Positions 42,037 to 50,395 of a stretch of DNA of 64,000 bases are shown here, piece by piece. Position numbers and translations under genes: made by a program. The notes beneath the pieces were generated by a model, which saw only the letters and a program-made list of their open reading frames with translations, had not been told where the DNA came from and did not search any database. Numbering within the stretch: the first letter of the stretch is position 1; every line of letters starts with the position of its first letter. This DNA comes from Agromyces sp. G08B096 (GTDB lineage Bacteria > Actinomycetota > Actinomycetes > Actinomycetales > Microbacteriaceae), in contig NZ_CP158374.1 of assembly GCF_040267705.1 (NCBI RefSeq), positions 2,170,001 to 2,234,000 on the forward strand. The letters are read 5' to 3'.

Positions 42037-43211
42037 GCGTGGCTCCACGGCAGCCGAGCCGTGACCCGAGTGCCGGATGGGGCGTCCTCCCGCGACGCGA
42101 TCTCGACCGTGCCGCCGAGCAGCGCGGCGCGTTCGCGCATGCCGAGCAGGCCCGTCCCGCCTGCGGTCTCGTCGGCGAGGCGCTCCCCCGGACCGCGGCC
42201 GTCGTCCTCCACGACGAGCACGAGGTCGTCGTCCTGACGTTCGACGCGGACGAGGGCGGCGCTCGCGCCTGCGTGGCGGACCACGTTCGTGAGCGCCTCC
42301 TGCGCGATGCGGTACGCGGCGAACTGCACTGCGCGCCCCGGGCGAGCGCCGGGCTCGTCACCGAGCCGGTCGTCGAGCTCGACGCTCAGCTCGGGCGAGC
42401 GCACCCCGGCCACGAGTCTCGGCAGCTGATCGAGTTCGGCTTGCGGAGCGAGCGGCGCGTCGCCGTCGCGGATGACGCCGAGGACGCTCCGGACCTCCTC
42501 CAGCGCCGTCTTGGAGGTCTCCTTGATCGTCGACAGCGCCGACCTGGCCTGCTCGGCGTCCCGGTCCATGAGGTGCAGGCCGACGCTCGCCTGCACGTGG
42601 ATCTGCGACAGGGCGTGACCGATGACGTCGTGCAGCTCGCGGGCGATGCGCACTCGCTCCCGCTCCTCGGCGCTCTGGCGCCGGCGGCGCGCCTCTTCCC
42701 GGAAGGCCGCGGCGCGGGCTCGACGGACGCGGATGAACCAGCCGGCACCGACGCACACGGCGAGCGCGGCGGTCGTAACGGCGATACGGAACGGATGCCA
42801 GTCGAGTCCGACGAGGGAACCGAGCACCACGGCCGCGAGCCAGGCCGTCCCGACGGAAACGGCGGTCCAGATCACGGCGCCACGCGCCACACCCAGGATG
42901 ATCGCAAAGGCCACGGCGACGTACGGCGGCCCCGCGTCGGGCGTGAGCAGCAGGTCGGCGAGCGCCAGCCCCGCGGTGACGGCCACCGTCGGCCCCGGCC
43001 AGCGGCGGGCCGCGAGGAGCGCGAGCGGACCGGCCGCGGCGAGCCCGATCGACAGCGCCGCGGCCGCCGGCGGTTGGCCGACCCACACCGCGATCGCGAT
43101 CGCGGGCGGCACCTGCACGAGCAGGCTCACGATCACGGGGACGAGGAGCACGGCGCGCGCCGGCGGACGGAAGCCGCCGCGGCGGCCGTCCTCCCAGGCG
43201 GGCACGGGCAT
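42033..43211 (-). CDS. Sensor histidine kinase, HisKA_3 type
   Basis: A 392-residue membrane histidine kinase of the NarL-associated (HPK7) class. About five or six N-terminal helices (20-150), a dimerisation domain with the phosphorylated His in ELHDVIGHALSQ, and an ATPase domain (NVVRHAG N-box; VEDDGRGPG). No extracytoplasmic sensor domain is visible, so the signal may be sensed within the membrane. The ATG is 6 nt after TACCAT, implying a leaderless message. It cotranscribes with the response regulator. Confidence 0.92.
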   Translation of the reverse strand: MPVPAWEDGRRGGFRPPARAVLLVPVIVSLLVQVPPAIAIAVWVGQPPAAAALSIGLAAAGPLALLAARRWPGPTVAVTAGLALADLLLTPDAGPPYVAVAFAIILGVARGAVIWTAVSVGTAWLAAVVLGSLVGLDWHPFRIAVTTAALAVCVGAGWFIRVRRARAAAFREEARRRRQSAEERERVRIARELHDVIGHALSQIHVQASVGLHLMDRDAEQARSALSTIKETSKTALEEVRSVLGVIRDGDAPLAPQAELDQLPRLVAGVRSPELSVELDDRLGDEPGARPGRAVQFAAYRIAQEALTNVVRHAGASAALVRVERQDDDLVLVVEDDGRGPGERLADETAGGTGLLGMRERAALLGGTVEIASREDAPSGTRVTARLPWSHA

Positions 43212-43217
43212 GCCCCG

Positions 43218-43223
43218 ATGGTA
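43218..43223 (-). promoter_or_regulatory. Histidine kinase -10 element, leaderless
   Basis: TACCAT on the minus strand lies 6 nt before the kinase ATG. Confidence 0.55.
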
Positions 43224-43253
43224 GCGGCGCGCCTCGCGAGAGGCGTCGCCTCG

Positions 43254-43277
43254 CGGGAGTCTCCCCCGATACTCCCG
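43254..43277. promoter_or_regulatory. Inverted repeat upstream of the two-component operon
   Basis: CGGGAGT and ACTCCCG, 7 nt each, are separated by 10 nt and begin about 30 nt upstream of the -10. A further GGAGTA copy follows. Position fits an autoregulatory response regulator site (inference). Confidence 0.4.
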
Positions 43278-43361
43278 GCGGAGTACACGGCGGGGGCGTG
43301 TGCGTGCAGGCATGGGGGCGAGGGGCATCCGTTCAGCCCACCCGTCCACGTGCACGACGCA

Positions 43362-44687
43362 TCAGAACAGGGCCACCGGCTTCACGATGTCGGCGTAGAT
43401 CAGCAGCGCGCTCATGCCGCCGAGGAGCACGACGACGCCGAGGGTGATGGGCATCATCTTCGCGAGGTCGACGGGGCCGGGGTCGGGGCGTCGGAAGAGC
43501 TTGGCGAATCCGCGACGGATGGCCTCCCACAGGGCGCCCGCGATGTGTCCGCCGTCGAGCGGCAGCAGCGGGATGAGGTTGAAGACGAACAGCGCGATGT
43601 TCAGCGACGCCAGGATGCCGACGAGTCCGGCGGCCTTCTCGACGACGGGGAGCTGATCGGTGGCCGCGACCTCGCCGGCGGCGCGGCCCACGCCGACCAC
43701 GCTCATGGGGCCGTTCGGGTCGCGCTCGCCGGGCCCGAAGGCGGCGTTGGCGATGTCGATCATGCGCTGCGGCAGATTCACGATGACGCCGGCGACGCCG
43801 GCGATCTGCTGGCCCACGGCGGGCAGTACTTCGGTGACGGGCTGGGGCACCCTCGCGACGGTCGGCCCGATGCCGACGAACCCGGCCTCGGTCGTCACGG
43901 GATCGCCGTCGGCGTCGGTCACGGGCTGCCCATCGGCGTCGAGGGCGTAGCGCTCGCTCAGCATCGGCGTCACCTCGAGGGAGCGCTCCGCGCCGTCGCG
44001 CTCGACCACCACGACGATCTCGTCGCCGGGGTGCTCGCGAATGATCGCGGTGGACTCCTCCCACGAGCCGATCGGCTCGCCGTCGATCGACACGATACGA
44101 TCGCCCGGTTCGAGGCCGGCCGCGGCGCCCGGGGCCGCCGGGTCGCCCGGCTCGCACGTCTGCCGCTCGCTCGTCGCGGGCAGCGCGCACTCGGACACCG
44201 ACCCCACGGTGGTCGTCGTCTGCGGCAGACCGAAGCCCATGACCACCACCCCGAAGAGCACGACGCCGAGCACGAGGTTCATGAACGGCCCGCCGAACAT
44301 GACGACGATCCGCTTCCACACCGGCAGCAGGTAGAACGCGCGGTGTTCGTCGCCCGGAGCGATCGACTCGGCGCTCGAGTCGCGCGCGTCCTGCACGAGC
44401 CCGCGGAAGAACCCGGTCGAGTCGGCTCTGGCCTGCTCGCCCTTCGCGGGCGGGAACATGCCGATCATCGAGATGTACCCGCCGAACGGGATGGCCTTCA
44501 CGCCGTACACGGTCTCCCCGCGGCGCCGGGACCAGATCGTCGGTCCGAACCCGATCATGTATTGCGTCACCTTGACGCCGAAGAGCTTCGCGGGCACGAG
44601 GTGCCCGATCTCGTGCAGGCCGATCGAGACGGCGAGGCCGATCGCGACGATGACGACGCCGATCACGAAGGCGAGCACGGAATCCAC
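43362..44687 (-). CDS. rseP: Site-2 intramembrane metalloprotease RseP/RIP
   Basis: Cleaves membrane anti-sigma or other regulators within the bilayer. The 441-residue protein has the zinc motif HEIGH (His25, Glu26, His29) in the first helix, a PDZ domain (about 165-265; AGLEPGDRIVSIDG) and the NxxPxxPLDGG motif (FNLIPLLPLDGGH) in the third helix. An extra loop of about 30 residues is present after the first helical pair (KGEQARADS). GTG at 44687 is set by a -10 element 6 nt upstream. It lies after dxr, the usual order. Confidence 0.95.
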   Translation of the reverse strand: MDSVLAFVIGVVIVAIGLAVSIGLHEIGHLVPAKLFGVKVTQYMIGFGPTIWSRRRGETVYGVKAIPFGGYISMIGMFPPAKGEQARADSTGFFRGLVQDARDSSAESIAPGDEHRAFYLLPVWKRIVVMFGGPFMNLVLGVVLFGVVVMGFGLPQTTTTVGSVSECALPATSERQTCEPGDPAAPGAAAGLEPGDRIVSIDGEPIGSWEESTAIIREHPGDEIVVVVERDGAERSLEVTPMLSERYALDADGQPVTDADGDPVTTEAGFVGIGPTVARVPQPVTEVLPAVGQQIAGVAGVIVNLPQRMIDIANAAFGPGERDPNGPMSVVGVGRAAGEVAATDQLPVVEKAAGLVGILASLNIALFVFNLIPLLPLDGGHIAGALWEAIRRGFAKLFRRPDPGPVDLAKMMPITLGVVVLLGGMSALLIYADIVKPVALF

Positions 44688-44693
44688 CCGACG

Positions 44694-44699
44694 AGCGTA
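44694..44699 (-). promoter_or_regulatory. rseP: rseP -10 element, leaderless
   Basis: TACGCT on the minus strand is 6 nt before the rseP GTG. Confidence 0.6.
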
Positions 44700-44751
44700 C
44701 TGCCGCCGCCCTTTGAATCCGCTGACGGGAGGCTGGACGTCCCGCGAGACG

Positions 44752-45837
44752 TCAGGCCGCGGCGATCCGCGCCTGCGCCGCCCGGCGGGCGGCCCGTTCG
44801 GCGTCGGCGAGCGAGTCGACGGTCAGCTCGCCGTCGGCCGTCGCGTGCGCTTCCACCACGGCGCGCACGAGGTCGACGATGTCGGTGAAGCGGATGCGTC
44901 CGGCGTGGAACGCCGCCACCGCCTCCTCGTTCGCCGCGTTGAAGACCGCCGGATACTCGCCGCCGGCTCGTCCGACCTGCTTCGCGAGTTCGACGGCCGG
45001 GAAGGCGACGGCATCGAGCGGCTCGAACGTCCACGTCTGCGCGGTGGTCCAGTCGATCGGCCGCCCGACGCCGCCGACCCGGTGCGGCCAGTCGAGGCCG
45101 AGCGAGATCGGCAGCCGCATGTCCGGCGGCGACGCCTGAGCGATGGTCGACCCGTCGATGAACTCGACCATCGAGTGGACGATCGACTGCGGGTGCACGA
45201 CGACGTCGATGCGGTCGTAGTCGACATCGAAGAGCAGGTGCGCCTCGATGACCTCGAGGCCCTTGTTCACGAGCGTCGCCGAGTTCGTCGTGACGACGAG
45301 CCCCATGTCCCACGTCGGGTGGGCGAGGGCCTCGGCCGGGGTGACCTCCACGAGCTCGTCGCGACGCCGCCCTCGGAACGGGCCGCCCGACGCGGTGAGC
45401 ACGAGCCGGCGCACCTCGGCGTGCGTGCCCGCGGTGAGCGCCTGTGCGAGGGCCGAGTGCTCGGAGTCGACGGGCACGATCTGGCCGGGCCGGGCGATCC
45501 TCGTCACGAGGTCGCCGCCGACGATCAGCGACTCCTTGTTGGCGAGCGCCAGCGTGGTGCCGCGCTCGAGCACCGCGAGTGTGGGGCCGAGGCCGACCGA
45601 TCCGGTGATGCCGTTCAGCACCACGTCGGCGTCGATGTCGCGGACCAGCTGCACCGCCTCGTCGATGCCGACGGCGGTGTGCTCGACGCCGAACTCGGCG
45701 GCCTGCGCGGCGAGCCGCTCGCGGTTGGAGCCGACCGCGAGGCCGACGACCTCGAACCGGCGCGGATTCGCCCGGACCACGTCGAGGGCCTGTGTGCCGA
45801 TGGAGCCGGTCGAGCCGAGGATGATGACGCGCTTCAC
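44752..45837 (-). CDS. dxr: 1-deoxy-D-xylulose 5-phosphate reductoisomerase
   Basis: Second enzyme of the MEP isoprenoid pathway, converting DXP to MEP with NADPH. The 361-residue protein has the cofactor motif [14 protein letters not shown] (about 8-21), [20 protein letters not shown] and the metal/substrate motif SGGPFRG. The GTG start is 7 nt after TACAGT. Length is slightly short of the usual 390-400; the N-terminus is intact, and the C-terminal domain may be reduced. Confidence 0.95.
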   Translation of the reverse strand: MKRVIILGSTGSIGTQALDVVRANPRRFEVVGLAVGSNRERLAAQAAEFGVEHTAVGIDEAVQLVRDIDADVVLNGITGSVGLGPTLAVLERGTTLALANKESLIVGGDLVTRIARPGQIVPVDSEHSALAQALTAGTHAEVRRLVLTASGGPFRGRRRDELVEVTPAEALAHPTWDMGLVVTTNSATLVNKGLEVIEAHLLFDVDYDRIDVVVHPQSIVHSMVEFIDGSTIAQASPPDMRLPISLGLDWPHRVGGVGRPIDWTTAQTWTFEPLDAVAFPAVELAKQVGRAGGEYPAVFNAANEEAVAAFHAGRIRFTDIVDLVRAVVEAHATADGELTVDSLADAERAARRAAQARIAAA

Positions 45838-45844
45838 GCGTCCA

Positions 45845-45850
45845 ACTGTA
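45845..45850 (-). promoter_or_regulatory. dxr: dxr -10 element, leaderless
   Basis: TACAGT on the minus strand, 7 nt before the dxr GTG. Confidence 0.5.
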
Positions 45851-45862
45851 CGGGCGGCTGCT

Positions 45863-46582
45863 TCAGGGCAGCAGCGCCACGGCCGCCGCGACGCCGTCGC
45901 CGTCGCCCGGCAGGTCGATGACGATCACGTCGCGCCAGGATGCCCCGAACTCGGGCACGCCGCGCACGAGGCGGACGGCACCGCCGGCGTCGGGCTCGCC
46001 GAGTTCGATGCGGGCCGGCTCGAGGAACGTGCGGTGTCCGAGCGCACGTGACAACGCGGCCTTGCGGGCCCACATCATCGCTCGGAGCGGGCGCCGCTCG
46101 GCGGGGTCGACCGCGTCCAGGCGGGCTCGTTCGCCGGGGTGGAACGCGGCCTCGTCGACGGCGGCACCCTCGGGCCCCGGGGCCTGCACGGCCACGCCGA
46201 GCCGGTGACGCATGCCGACGGCGGCCACGACGAGTCCGCTCGATGCCGCCGCGTCGCCGCGCCAGCGCGCGCCGGAGGGGGTGGTCGGGTACTCGACGGC
46301 CGGCACCCCGTGGCGGGCGCCGCACTCGCCGCACCGGCGTTCGAGCTCGACGTCGCCGACGGGGACGCCGGCGGTGCGGGCGATCAGTCCGGCGAGCACC
46401 TGCTCGGCGGCCGGGGGCCGGCGGTCGGCGACCAGCCGGGCGACGGAGAGCTGCGCCCACTCGATGCGCCACGTCCGCCCCCCCGCCGCGAGGGCGCCCG
46501 GCGCACCGGCGCCCGGCGCGCCGGTGTCCGCGGCCGCGGCCGCGGGGCGGTCGGGGCTCGTCGCCGGCTCGAGAGACTGCAC
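45863..46582 (-). CDS. 4'-phosphopantetheinyl transferase-like protein
   Basis: A 239-residue protein likely to transfer phosphopantetheine to a carrier protein. The C-terminal half contains [15 protein letters not shown] and [12 protein letters not shown], which resemble the WxxKEA motif of the Sfp/AcpS superfamily, although the Glu is replaced by Ala. The N-terminal half has a conserved Cys pair ([11 protein letters not shown]) usual in Sfp-like proteins. The divergence from typical motifs makes it less certain. It starts with GTG at 46582, divergent to the acyltransferase gene. Confidence 0.65.
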   Translation of the reverse strand: MQSLEPATSPDRPAAAAADTGAPGAGAPGALAAGGRTWRIEWAQLSVARLVADRRPPAAEQVLAGLIARTAGVPVGDVELERRCGECGARHGVPAVEYPTTPSGARWRGDAAASSGLVVAAVGMRHRLGVAVQAPGPEGAAVDEAAFHPGERARLDAVDPAERRPLRAMMWARKAALSRALGHRTFLEPARIELGEPDAGGAVRLVRGVPEFGASWRDVIVIDLPGDGDGVAAAVALLP

Positions 46583-46627
46583 GCCCCCATCCTCCCCGAT
46601 ATGCCCGCCGCCGCATATCCCGGCCCG

Positions 46628-46633
46628 TACCGT
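46628..46633 (+). promoter_or_regulatory. -10 element of the acyltransferase gene, leaderless
   Basis: TACCGT followed by 6 nt and GTG at 46640. Confidence 0.55.
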
Positions 46634-46639
46634 CGGAGG

Positions 46640-47401
46640 GTGAGCGAGATCGAAGCTGACGCCGTCCCGGCCGCACCGAAGCGTCCCGGGCCGTTGTACC
46701 TGGTGGTTCGCGGCATCCTGCGCCCCCTCGTCCGCCTCGTGTACCGGCCGAAGATCACCGGCGCCGAACTCGTGCCCCGACGCGGACCCGTCATCTTCGC
46801 CTCGAACCACCTGTCGTTCGTCGACAGCATCGTCATCCCCCTCGCGGCGCCCCGCCCGGTGCAGTTCCTCGCGAAGTCGCACTACTTCACGGGAACCGGC
46901 CTGAAGGGCTGGGTCTCGCGTACGTTCTTCGGCGCGATCGGCGCCGTCTCGGTCGAGCGGGGTGCCGGGTCGCAGGCGCAGGAGGCGCTCGATCAGGGCC
47001 GGCGCATCCTCGAGGCGGGCAACGCGTTCGCGCTCTACCCCGAGGGCACCCGCTCGCTCGACGGCCGCCTGTACCGCGGCCGCACGGGCGTCGCCTGGCT
47101 CGCCCTGACCACCGGCGCGACGGTCGTGCCCGTCGGCCTGATCGGCACCCAGGAGATCCAGCCGGTCGGCTCGAAGTTGCCGCGGATCGCCCCCGTCACC
47201 GTGCGGTTCGGCGAGCCCCTCGACCTCTCCCACCACGGCCCCGCGACCTCCGGCCGGGCTCGGCGGCAGGCGACCGACGAGATCATGGCCGCCATCCACG
47301 CGCTCAGCGGGCAGGAGCTCGCGGGCGTCTACAACGAGGCTCCCCCGCAGGGCGCGCTCGCTCGCCTCGCCGACCGCATCGTCCCGCACGAGCGGGTCTG
47401 A
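46640..47401 (+). CDS. 1-acyl-sn-glycerol-3-phosphate acyltransferase
   Basis: A 253-residue PlsC-family enzyme that acylates lysophosphatidic acid to phosphatidic acid in phospholipid synthesis. Catalytic motif NHLSFVDS (HxxxxD, about 54-61), KSHYFTGTG, and the substrate motif YPEGTRSLDGRLYRGRTG (about 135-152) are all present. Other acyl acceptors cannot be excluded, so no symbol is given. The GTG at 46640 follows a -10 by 6 nt. Confidence 0.92.
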   Translation: MSEIEADAVPAAPKRPGPLYLVVRGILRPLVRLVYRPKITGAELVPRRGPVIFASNHLSFVDSIVIPLAAPRPVQFLAKSHYFTGTGLKGWVSRTFFGAIGAVSVERGAGSQAQEALDQGRRILEAGNAFALYPEGTRSLDGRLYRGRTGVAWLALTTGATVVPVGLIGTQEIQPVGSKLPRIAPVTVRFGEPLDLSHHGPATSGRARRQATDEIMAAIHALSGQELAGVYNEAPPQGALARLADRIVPHERV

Positions 47402-47451
47402 GCGCGACGCGCGGGGCATCCGATTCCCAGCGCGGTGGCAGCCGATCCGGG

Positions 47452-47457
47452 TACGGT
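47452..47457 (+). promoter_or_regulatory. -10 element of the lipoprotein gene, leaderless
   Basis: TACGGT followed by 7 nt and the ATG at 47465. Confidence 0.5.
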
Positions 47458-47464
47458 CGAGTGG

Positions 47465-48388
47465 ATGAGATCCGTCCCGCTCCTCGCCGGCCTGGCGGTC
47501 GCCGTCGCGCTCGTCGTGAGCGGCTGCGCTCCGCTCGCCGGCGCCGGGGCGAGCACGACGGCCGGGGCCGCGACGACCGCCGCATCCGCGACGCCCGCTC
47601 CCGAGCCGCCCGCGACCGAGTTCGACCCGGGCTACATCGTGAGCGACGACAGCTTCTACCACGCCGAGACGATGAGCGAGGCCGAGATCCAGGCGTTCTT
47701 CGAGTCGGTCTCCTGCCGACCCGACGAGGGCGTGCGCTGCCTGGCCGACTTCCGCGAGAGCACGATCGACCAGCCCGACGCCGGTCCCGGGCACTGCGCG
47801 CCGTACCAGGGCGGTATCCGCGAGCGCGCGAGCCGCATCGTCGCGAAGGTCGCCGAGGCCTGCGGCATCAGCCCGAAGACGCTGATCGTGCTCCTCCAGA
47901 AGGAGCAGTCGCTGCTCACCCGGCCGAGCGAGCACGGCTACACGCGGGCCACCGGCTACGGATGCCCCGACACGGCCGACTGCGAGCAGAAGTACTTCGG
48001 CTTCTTCAACCAGGTCTACAACGCGGCGTGGCAGTTCCGGCAGTACACCGAGGAGCCCGATCGCGCGTACCGCATCGGCACGGTCGACGTCGGCTTCAAC
48101 CCCGACGCCGCGTGCGGCGCGGCGCCCGTGGTCATCCGCAACCAGGCGACGGCGAATCTCTACAACTACACGCCGTACCAGCCGAACGCGGCGACCCTCG
48201 CCGACCCCGACGCCGGCGACGGCTGCTCGGCGTGGGGCAACCTGAACTTCTGGCGCATCTGGCACCGCTGGTTCGGCGACCCCACCGCGGAGCGGTTCCC
48301 GGGTTTCCTGCCGCCGTGCACGAGGCTCATCGGCGGCGACCCGTGCCCCGAGCCGATGGCCACGGTGCCGTCGGTGCCGGCGAACTGA
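47465..48388 (+). CDS. Secreted lipoprotein of unknown function, possible muramidase-like fold
   Basis: A 307-residue exported protein with a signal peptide ending in a lipobox (VVSGC, Cys about residue 20), a Thr/Ala/Pro-rich linker (about 25-55), then a compact domain with many paired Cys. The stretch GISPKTLIVLLQKEQSLL resembles the helix of lytic transglycosylases that holds the catalytic Glu, and the aromatic C-terminus (NLNFWRIWHRWFGDP) is distinctive. Homologues in actinobacteria are sometimes labelled haemagglutinin without evidence. Function is unknown; the enzyme idea is only an inference. Confidence 0.7.
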   Translation: MRSVPLLAGLAVAVALVVSGCAPLAGAGASTTAGAATTAASATPAPEPPATEFDPGYIVSDDSFYHAETMSEAEIQAFFESVSCRPDEGVRCLADFRESTIDQPDAGPGHCAPYQGGIRERASRIVAKVAEACGISPKTLIVLLQKEQSLLTRPSEHGYTRATGYGCPDTADCEQKYFGFFNQVYNAAWQFRQYTEEPDRAYRIGTVDVGFNPDAACGAAPVVIRNQATANLYNYTPYQPNAATLADPDAGDGCSAWGNLNFWRIWHRWFGDPTAERFPGFLPPCTRLIGGDPCPEPMATVPSVPAN

Positions 48389-48418
48389 CGCCGCGCGCGA
48401 CCGGCTCCCGCCGGCCGA

Positions 48419-48934
48419 TCAGCCGTCCGCGACCAGGATCGTCGGCTCGTGGCGGACGGGGAACGCCACCGACGAGGCGATGAAACAGAGGGCGGATGCC
48501 TCGGCGTGCAGCGCCAGCGCCGCTTCGACCATGCCGTCTTCGGCGACGACGACCCTGGGGCGCAGCACCGCCTCGACGATCGACCCGCCGCCCCGGCCGT
48601 CCTGGCGCAGGGTCGCGGTCGCGGCATCCGAGTAGTCGCGCACGACGACGCCGTCGCGAGCAGCGACGTAGAGGTACGACAGCAGGTGGCAGTCCGCGAG
48701 CGCGGCGAGGAGGAGCTCCTCGGGGTTCCAGCGTGCCGGGTCGCCGTGGAACGGCCGCGCGGCGGAGCCCTCGATGGCGTGCAGCTTGCCGTCCGCACGC
48801 ACGACGTGCGCGCGTCGCTCGGGCGACCGCGCGGCCGCGGCGAGCCCGCGCGGACCGGCCTGCGAATCAGGGTCGCCGGCGTCCGCGCCCGTCCAGTCGA
48901 GCCGCACCTGGAACCGGTGTTCTCCGAGCCGCAT
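48419..48934 (-). CDS. OsmC/Ohr family peroxide-reducing protein
   Basis: A 171-residue OsmC-family protein, which reduces organic hydroperoxides via two Cys. The first Cys lies in ALADCHLLSYL (after RWNPEELLLAAL, about 83-104), and the second in ALCFIASS. Both cysteines are present, in the positions expected. The ATG at 48934 has GGGAGG upstream. It converges with the lipoprotein gene and diverges from gabT. Confidence 0.9.
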   Translation of the reverse strand: MRLGEHRFQVRLDWTGADAGDPDSQAGPRGLAAAARSPERRAHVVRADGKLHAIEGSAARPFHGDPARWNPEELLLAALADCHLLSYLYVAARDGVVVRDYSDAATATLRQDGRGGGSIVEAVLRPRVVVAEDGMVEAALALHAEASALCFIASSVAFPVRHEPTILVADG

Positions 48935-49021
48935 GCAGCCTCCCGTCTGTCGCTTCCCCACTTCGATTCTGCCGTCCCGGCCCGGGGCCGGGGCCGACCG
49001 CGGCGATAAGCTGGGACGACC

Positions 49022-50392
49022 ATGACTGACACCATCGACGCCCAGGAAGCCGCTCCGGTCTTCACCGTCCCGCAGGAGCGCAAGATCGTCACCGCCGTCC
49101 CCGGCCCGAAGTCGCAGGAGCTGCACGAGCGACGCCGCGCGGTCGTCTCCGACGGGGTGTCCAGCGCCCTGCCCGTCTACATCGAGCGGGCGAACGGCGC
49201 GATCCTCGTCGACGTCGACGGCAACCGTTTCGTCGACTTCGGCGCCGGCATCGGCGTGACCACGATCGGGCACACCGAGGCGAGCGTCGTCGCCGCCGCG
49301 GCCGGTCAGCTGCAGGACGTCATCCACACGCTCTTCACGATCACGCCCTACGAGGAGTACGTGCGTGTCGCGGAGCTGCTCGCCGAGCGCACCCCCGGCG
49401 ACTGGGCGAAGAAGAGCGTGCTCGTCAACTCCGGCGCCGAGGCCGTCGAGAACGGCGTGAAGATCGCCCGCAAGTTCACGGGCCGCCGCGCGGTCGCCGT
49501 GCTCGACCACGCCTACCACGGCCGCACCAACCTCACGATGGCGATGAACTACAAGGCTCACCCGTACGCGACCGGCTACGGGCCGTTCGCGGGCGACGTC
49601 TACCACGCGCCGAACTCGTACCCCTACCGCGACGGCCTGTCCGGCGAAGACGCCGCGGCCCGCACGATCGCCTACCTCGAGAAGGTCGTCGGCGCGACCG
49701 ACCTCGCCTGCCTCGTCGTCGAGCCGATCCAGGGCGAGGGCGGCTTCGTGGTGCCTGCTGACGGGTTCCTGCCCACCCTGCAGGCCTGGTGCACCGAGCA
49801 CGGCGTCGTCATGATCGCCGACGAGATCCAGTCGGGCATGGCTCGCACCGGGCGCTGGTACGCGAGCGAGCACTTCGGCTGGGAGCCCGACCTCGTCCTC
49901 TCCGCGAAGGGCATCGCGGGCGGCCTGCCGCTCGCCGCGGTCACCGGTCGTGCCGAGATCATGGATGCCTCGCAGCCCGGCGGCCTCGGCGGCACGTTCG
50001 GCGGCAACCCGGTCGCATGCGCGGCCGCCGTCGCCGTCTTCGAGTCGATCGAGGCGAACGGCCTGCTCGCCGAGGCGGAACGCATCGAACGCACCCTGAC
50101 GACCGGCCTCGAACGCCTGCGCGAACGGTACGACGTCATCGGCGACATCCGGGGCAAGGGCGCGATGGTCGCCATCGAGCTCGTGCAGCCCGGCACCCGC
50201 GACACGACGAAGCAGCCGAACCCCGAGGCGGTGAGCTCGCTCATCGCGTACGCCGCGCAGCACGGCGTGCTCTTCCTGAACGCCGGCACCTGGGGCAACG
50301 TCCTGCGCTTCCTGCCGAGCCTCGCGGTGGGCGACGAGCTCATCGACGACGCCCTGCGCGTGCTCGACGACGGCTTCGCGGCCCTCGGCTGA
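49022..50392 (+). CDS. gabT: 4-aminobutyrate aminotransferase
   Basis: Transfers the amino group of GABA to 2-oxoglutarate, yielding succinate semialdehyde. The 456-residue class III PLP enzyme has the PLP lysine Lys296 (SAKGIAGGLPL), the IADEIQSG motif and GGTFGGNPVACAA. The actinobacterial GabT length and N-terminal extension (about 40 residues) are normal. TAAGCT lies 9 nt before the ATG. An asparaginase gene begins 3 nt after its stop and the polyamine importer converges, consistent with putrescine or GABA use as nitrogen source. Confidence 0.94.
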   Translation: MTDTIDAQEAAPVFTVPQERKIVTAVPGPKSQELHERRRAVVSDGVSSALPVYIERANGAILVDVDGNRFVDFGAGIGVTTIGHTEASVVAAAAGQLQDVIHTLFTITPYEEYVRVAELLAERTPGDWAKKSVLVNSGAEAVENGVKIARKFTGRRAVAVLDHAYHGRTNLTMAMNYKAHPYATGYGPFAGDVYHAPNSYPYRDGLSGEDAAARTIAYLEKVVGATDLACLVVEPIQGEGGFVVPADGFLPTLQAWCTEHGVVMIADEIQSGMARTGRWYASEHFGWEPDLVLSAKGIAGGLPLAAVTGRAEIMDASQPGGLGGTFGGNPVACAAAVAVFESIEANGLLAEAERIERTLTTGLERLRERYDVIGDIRGKGAMVAIELVQPGTRDTTKQPNPEAVSSLIAYAAQHGVLFLNAGTWGNVLRFLPSLAVGDELIDDALRVLDDGFAALG

Positions 50393-50395
50393 GCC

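Noticed and set aside
43224-43253. CGCGAG/CTCGCG hairpin near the histidine kinase promoter
   Set aside because: The stem has a 2-nt bulge and overlaps the expected -35 region, so it is not a convincing terminator for rseP.
44688-44751. GACGTC repeats between dxr and rseP as a terminator
   Set aside because: Arms are short and can pair in several ways; the rseP promoter occupies part of the region.
48389-48418. CCGGC/GCCGG hairpin between the lipoprotein and OsmC genes
   Set aside because: The stem is only 5 bp; the region is too short to judge.
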